Below the pieces are notes generated by a model that ran no database searches, was not told the origin of the DNA, and saw only the letters and a list, made by a program, of their open reading frames with translations. From Omphiscola glabra (taxonomy: Eukaryota > Mollusca > Gastropoda > Lymnaeidae): a DNA stretch of 64,000 bases. The position numbers and the translations under genes are program-made. Shown here in pieces: positions 60,933 through 64,000 of this stretch. Position 1 is the first letter of the stretch, and every line of letters starts with the position of its first letter. The stretch is taken from contig OZ024802.1 in the NCBI GenBank assembly GCA_964017045.1, positions 24,553,793 through 24,617,792 of the forward strand, read 5' to 3'.

Positions 60933-61143
60933 TCCCCCCCCCCCCCCCCGAACTGATTTATGATGAATATTGAGTTTCCACCATATGTTAATTTCATCAG
61001 ACAGATCTGTCTGTATCAGTATCTACATTTGAGTTGGTTTAAGTGCCTCAGTGATTAATGTATGTCTTTGGTAGTTCTGACTAACCAAACTGATAAAGAT
61101 TTTAATTAACCAAATTTTTTTTGTTTTTTTTTTACTTTGTCAG

Positions 61144-61206
61144 ACTAATGCAAGAGCCAGGTTTTCAAGAGGACAAATCTCTGGCCTCAAAATTAAAGTC
61201 TACCAA
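61144..61206 (+). CDS. TBC1D9: TBC1D9-like exon 10
   Basis: Phase 2-2; LMQEPGFQEDKSL follows the first GRAM as in vertebrates. Donor GTAAGC. Confidence 0.92.
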
Positions 61207-61490
61207 GTAAGCAATTTTATAAATGGAAAATAGAACAAGAATCTGGCAATATCTATTAATTTTGCATCTAACTTTAACCTACTTTACTTCAATTTTTCTT
61301 CATTTGCATATCACTGATAAATTTTAGTCAGTGTACATACAGTGCTCAACTTACTCTGCTAGCAAAGCAATAATGTACATGGGCCATCCAAAATGACATA
61401 AGTAGTTCAAAGTAATATATTGTTTTTTTTTATTTGAGTCTAGGAATTTTATAGGTGTATAACTCCTGTCCTTCCATCTTCTAATTTCAG

Positions 61491-61556
61491 AAAGAGGAAG
61501 AAAATATCTGTACTCAAAAGAGATCTTGATGCCAAAGCAAGAAGTGAAAGATTCAG
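61491..61556 (+). CDS. TBC1D9: TBC1D9-like exon 11
   Basis: Phase 2-2; basic KRKKISVLKRDLDAKARSER matches the conserved linker. Donor GTCAGA. Confidence 0.95.
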
Positions 61557-61664
61557 GTCAGATTTTATTACAGCATTCACTGTTTTTTTTATCTTTTAAA
61601 TGATTCTTTGAGAATTGTATTGTCAGTGTCAAAGTAGAATGTGAAAGGAATCACAGTGAGATCA

Positions 61665-62004
61665 TAACACTGGACATCACACATCAAAGTTCTTTCAGAC
61701 TGGCCTGACATCACACATCAAAGTTCTTTCAGACTGGCCTGACATCACACATCAAAGTTATTTCAGACTGGCCTTACATCACACATCAAAGTTCTTTCAG
61801 ACTGGCCTTACATCACACATCAAAGTTCTTTCAGACTGGCCTGACATCACACATCAAAGTTCTTTCAGACTGGCCTGACATCACACATCAAAGTTCTTTC
61901 AGACTGGCCTGACATCACACATCAAAGTTCTTTCAGACTGGCCTGACATCATGCATCAAAGTTATTTCAGACTGGCCTTACATCACACATCAAAGTTCTT
62001 TCAG
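61665..62004 (+). repeat. 34-bp minisatellite made of copies of the exon 12 splice acceptor
   Basis: Ten copies exactly 34 bases apart (tttcag ends at 61698, ... 62004), each containing catcaaagttctttcag. Only the last is the true acceptor. The array occupies three quarters of intron 11. Confidence 0.95.
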
Positions 62005-62137
62005 ACTTGCCTTCAGGCTTCCAGTCATAGAGAAACTGGATGGAGATGAGGAGTGCACTCTTTGGACACCTTTCAACAAGCAGCATGTGTGGGGGAGGCT
62101 ATACTTATCCAACAACTATATGTGCTTTGCCAGCAGA
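62005..62137 (+). CDS. TBC1D9: TBC1D9-like exon 12: start of the second GRAM domain
   Basis: I place the start at 62005, after ttctttcag, because this gives RLAFRLPVIEKLDG, matching the vertebrate R.LFRLP..EKLDG. The alternative cttcag at 62016 would drop four conserved residues while staying in frame. CTLWTPFNK is invariant. Phase 2-0, donor GTAAGT. Confidence 0.92.
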
Positions 62138-62245
62138 GTAAGTTGAGGTCTGTACGTACTTATGTGTTTTGCTTGCAGAGTAAGTTGAGCACTGTATGTA
62201 CATATGTGCTTTGCTAGCAGAGTAAGGTGAACACTGTATGTATAT
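62120..62245 (+). repeat. 42-bp repeat, three copies, duplicating the exon 12 splice donor
   Basis: Copies start at 62120, 62162 and 62204, each with ctttgc.(a/t)gcagagtaag. The first spans the exon 12 end and its donor; the next two are intronic duplicates that keep a GTAAG. Confidence 0.92.
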
Positions 62246-62574
62246 ACATTCTTATTTAGCCGGGTAAGCACTAGATTGTACATTTGCTTGTCAGTCAAGC
62301 GCTATATGTATAAAAACTAGTGTTTCTGATTTGATGTAAGTGGTTGCCAGTTTGGACTAATGTTCTTGTTGCATGAGGTTCATGGGAATAATGTTTTTGT
62401 TTTTGCATCAAATCTAATAAACTGATAATTTAGGCTAATGGTCAATTTCATTATTTCATATAACAGTTCTTATTTTTCTTTTATTTACTTACAAATTCTT
62501 GTGGGGGTAAAGATTTAACTAAAATGCATTTCACTTTAATCTTTAATTATAAGAATACATTTGTGCACAATCAG

Positions 62575-62694
62575 GTGAAGGACCTCGTGACACTCATCAT
62601 TCCCATGAGAGACATCTCTGTGGCTGAGAGGGTGGACAACTCTGCCTCTGGTAACCTAATCAACAAAGCTATTTTTGTTACAACCAAAAACAAG
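62575..62694 (+). CDS. TBC1D9: TBC1D9-like exon 13, with a GC donor
   Basis: 40 codons in phase 0: VKDLVTLIIPMRDISVAERV fits the second GRAM domain. The only donor that keeps phase is GCAAGT after ...NK, a GC-AG intron. Confidence 0.9.
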
Positions 62695-63405
62695 GCAAGT
62701 TGTAAACATGGAAGCATTTTTTTTTTTTTGTCCCTGAAACCATCTCTTATGCCTGAAATTTAAACCAAGGTAATCATTTATGACAGCGCAGATGTGAATA
62801 TATTTTTGTTCAGTGATGTGTGATATTGTGCCTTGGAAATTTTAATTTTTAGTGTAAATAGACAATCAGCTTCTGGTGTAGAAATGTTTATTAAGGTAAT
62901 TGTGATGTTAGAAGTGGTAGATAAAGCTGTGTGTGGTCGCCATCAATTGGTCAAAATAACAGCGGCTAATGTGAAGAGATATCACAATGACGTCATTTGC
63001 GTGTTTTGTCCCTGGTCCGATAGGGTCAAAACCCTGGTTCCGATAATGTCAAAACCAAGATTAGGGATAAGTTTAGGGTTCAGATTAGGTTTAGGGATAA
63101 GTTTAGGACATAAGTTCGCGGGTCGCTGCAACTTGGTCAAAAAACGCAGTGATATCTCTTCACATTTACCAACTATGAATATATAGAAGGGTTTGACTCG
63201 TTCAAAAGTCATTTTAGTTTCATCAATTTGTACTCACCCCCTTTGCCCTCCTCCCCTCATCTCCCGCCCCCCAGCACTCTTTTCCCCCTCCCTCTCTTTC
63301 TTATACTTTCTGGTTGCTAGGCTGACCATCCCCCAAAATACACAAACCTAATTACTGTGGCATTAACTGAATCGCCGTGAAAATGAAACGCTCTCCATTC
63401 ATCAG
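62695..63405 (+). other. Intron 13 (GC-AG)
   Basis: AT-rich, with a small tandem gtttagggataagtttaggg patch near 63060-63110 and CT-rich sequence before the acceptor. The 117-codon frame over it is not supported as an exon. Confidence 0.7.
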
Positions 63406-63494
63406 ACAAATTTTACATTCTCCGAGTTCCAAGATCGCAATCTAATCCTTGAGAAGATATCAGACTTTCTGTCCAAGCAGCCCATTGTGCCAAG
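63406..63494 (+). CDS. TBC1D9: TBC1D9-like exon 14: end of the second GRAM domain
   Basis: Phase 0-2; TFSEFQDRNLILEKISDFL corresponds to the vertebrate F.NLKDRDFLVQRISDFL segment. Donor GTATTG. Confidence 0.93.
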
Positions 63495-63800
63495 GTATTG
63501 TAATGAATAAAATATATTTATTTTCTTCTAAGCAGTAAACGTTAAATGTGTAGTAGATGCTGTAAATGAATATAAAAAGAAGACCACCTGTGATATTAAA
63601 GTAATAAAAATAGTAATGACTCCACATGATGTACCCAATCACCTGATAACATTTGGGATTTAATTTAAAGATGCTCAGCTTTCATGGACAAGTTACAATG
63701 ATCTGACAGGGCACTGTGTGTAGTTATGCCCCTGTCCTGTATTAACCTTTATTGTTTCCCTCCTCATTTTGATTCTAAATTTGTTTCTATCTTTATTTAG

Positions 63801-63838
63801 GTCAGTCAGCGTGTCAGAGGACAAAAATGGAGACACGG
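63801..63838 (+). CDS. TBC1D9: TBC1D9-like exon 15
   Basis: 12 codons plus flanking bases (SVSVSEDKNGDT), phase 2-1, acceptor ctttatttag, donor GTAAAC. Serine/acidic linker after the second GRAM. The gene continues off the right edge. Confidence 0.8.
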
Positions 63839-64000
63839 GTAAACATTGAACTGTTTCTCAGTGATTTTTTTATTAAAAATTTTCCAGTGACAGGCATTGT
63901 TTATTTTTACCAATAATTGTTACAAGATTGATTAGCATGTCACATTAAAAAGGCTTCATAATTAAAAAAAAATTTGGGGTGCAAATTTAAACAAAAGGAA

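Larger units (their letters stand above)
52544..63838 (+). other. TBC1D9: Gene model: TBC1D9/TBC1D8-like Rab GTPase-activating protein, exons 1-15 (3' part beyond window)
   Basis: Fifteen exons assembled from splice sites and phases give 1243 nt (414 codons plus one base) without a stop. The product starts MWVKPQEVLLANALW, nearly the vertebrate TBC1D9 start, and keeps the family order: N-terminal region, GRAM1 (exons 6-9; [24 protein letters not shown]), a basic linker, and GRAM2 (exons 12-14; CTLWTPFNK, LIIP.R). The TBC (Rab-GAP) and EF-hand-like parts would lie past 64000. The family acts on Rab GTPases in membrane trafficking. Whether the orthologue is TBC1D9 or the TBC1D8 branch cannot be settled from this half. 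Confidence 0.93.

Noticed and set aside
62017..62137. Exon 12 of the TBC1D9-like gene starting at the nearer acceptor cttcag (62016)
   Set aside because: It is in frame but loses four residues that align with the vertebrate protein; the ttctttcag acceptor at 62004 restores them.
62833..63186. 117-codon frame in intron 13
   Set aside because: Exons 13 and 14 join in phase across it and match the family; composition is repeat-like.

Overview
This is animal (spliced nuclear) DNA, AT-rich and full of minisatellites and small transposon relics. A heterobranch gastropod mollusc is my best guess. The grounds are a somatomedin-B plus Methuselah-type receptor of the kind expanded in molluscs, SPIN-like hAT elements (reported from the pond snail Lymnaea), LINE 3' ends with (CAT)n tails, and the minisatellite load. 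The species cannot be fixed from the window.

Layout. (1) 1-2107, + strand: the last two coding exons of an LDL-receptor-related type receptor tail with an NPTY endocytosis motif. (2) 2108-17280: mostly gene-free AT-rich DNA with nested hAT elements and LINE scraps. (3) 18259-22103, + strand: one very long exon encoding an orphan somatomedin-B/class-B 7TM receptor, preceded by a 26-bp minisatellite of about 33 copies. (4) 24545-24736, + strand: a complete 63-residue secreted cysteine peptide. (5) 45287 down to 28216, - strand: a 14-exon gene assembled here from splice sites and phases. It encodes a signal peptide, a six-cysteine EGF/EB-like module, five Ig domains, a second such module, a Thr-rich linker and a third module. 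All exon phases join without conflict (1879 nt, 626 codons), and the 3' end was not found. Most of its introns carry a private minisatellite and two carry SPIN-like elements. (6) 45300-52380: repeats and a LINE reverse-transcriptase relic. (7) 52544-63838, + strand: the first 15 coding exons of a TBC1D9/TBC1D8-type Rab-GAP (two GRAM domains). The TBC domain lies beyond the window.

The two most unusual points are these. Exon 12 of the TBC1D9-like gene is flanked by tandem copies of its own splice sites: ten 34-bp copies of the 3' splice site upstream and three 42-bp copies of the 5' splice site downstream. The reverse-strand Ig/EGF gene has an architecture I do not recognise as a named family, with a different minisatellite in most of its larger introns.

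The genes do not form a pathway. They are independent eukaryotic transcription units: an endocytic receptor tail, an orphan GPCR, a secreted peptide, a secreted or surface Ig/EGF protein that could serve recognition or adhesion, and a membrane-trafficking Rab-GAP.
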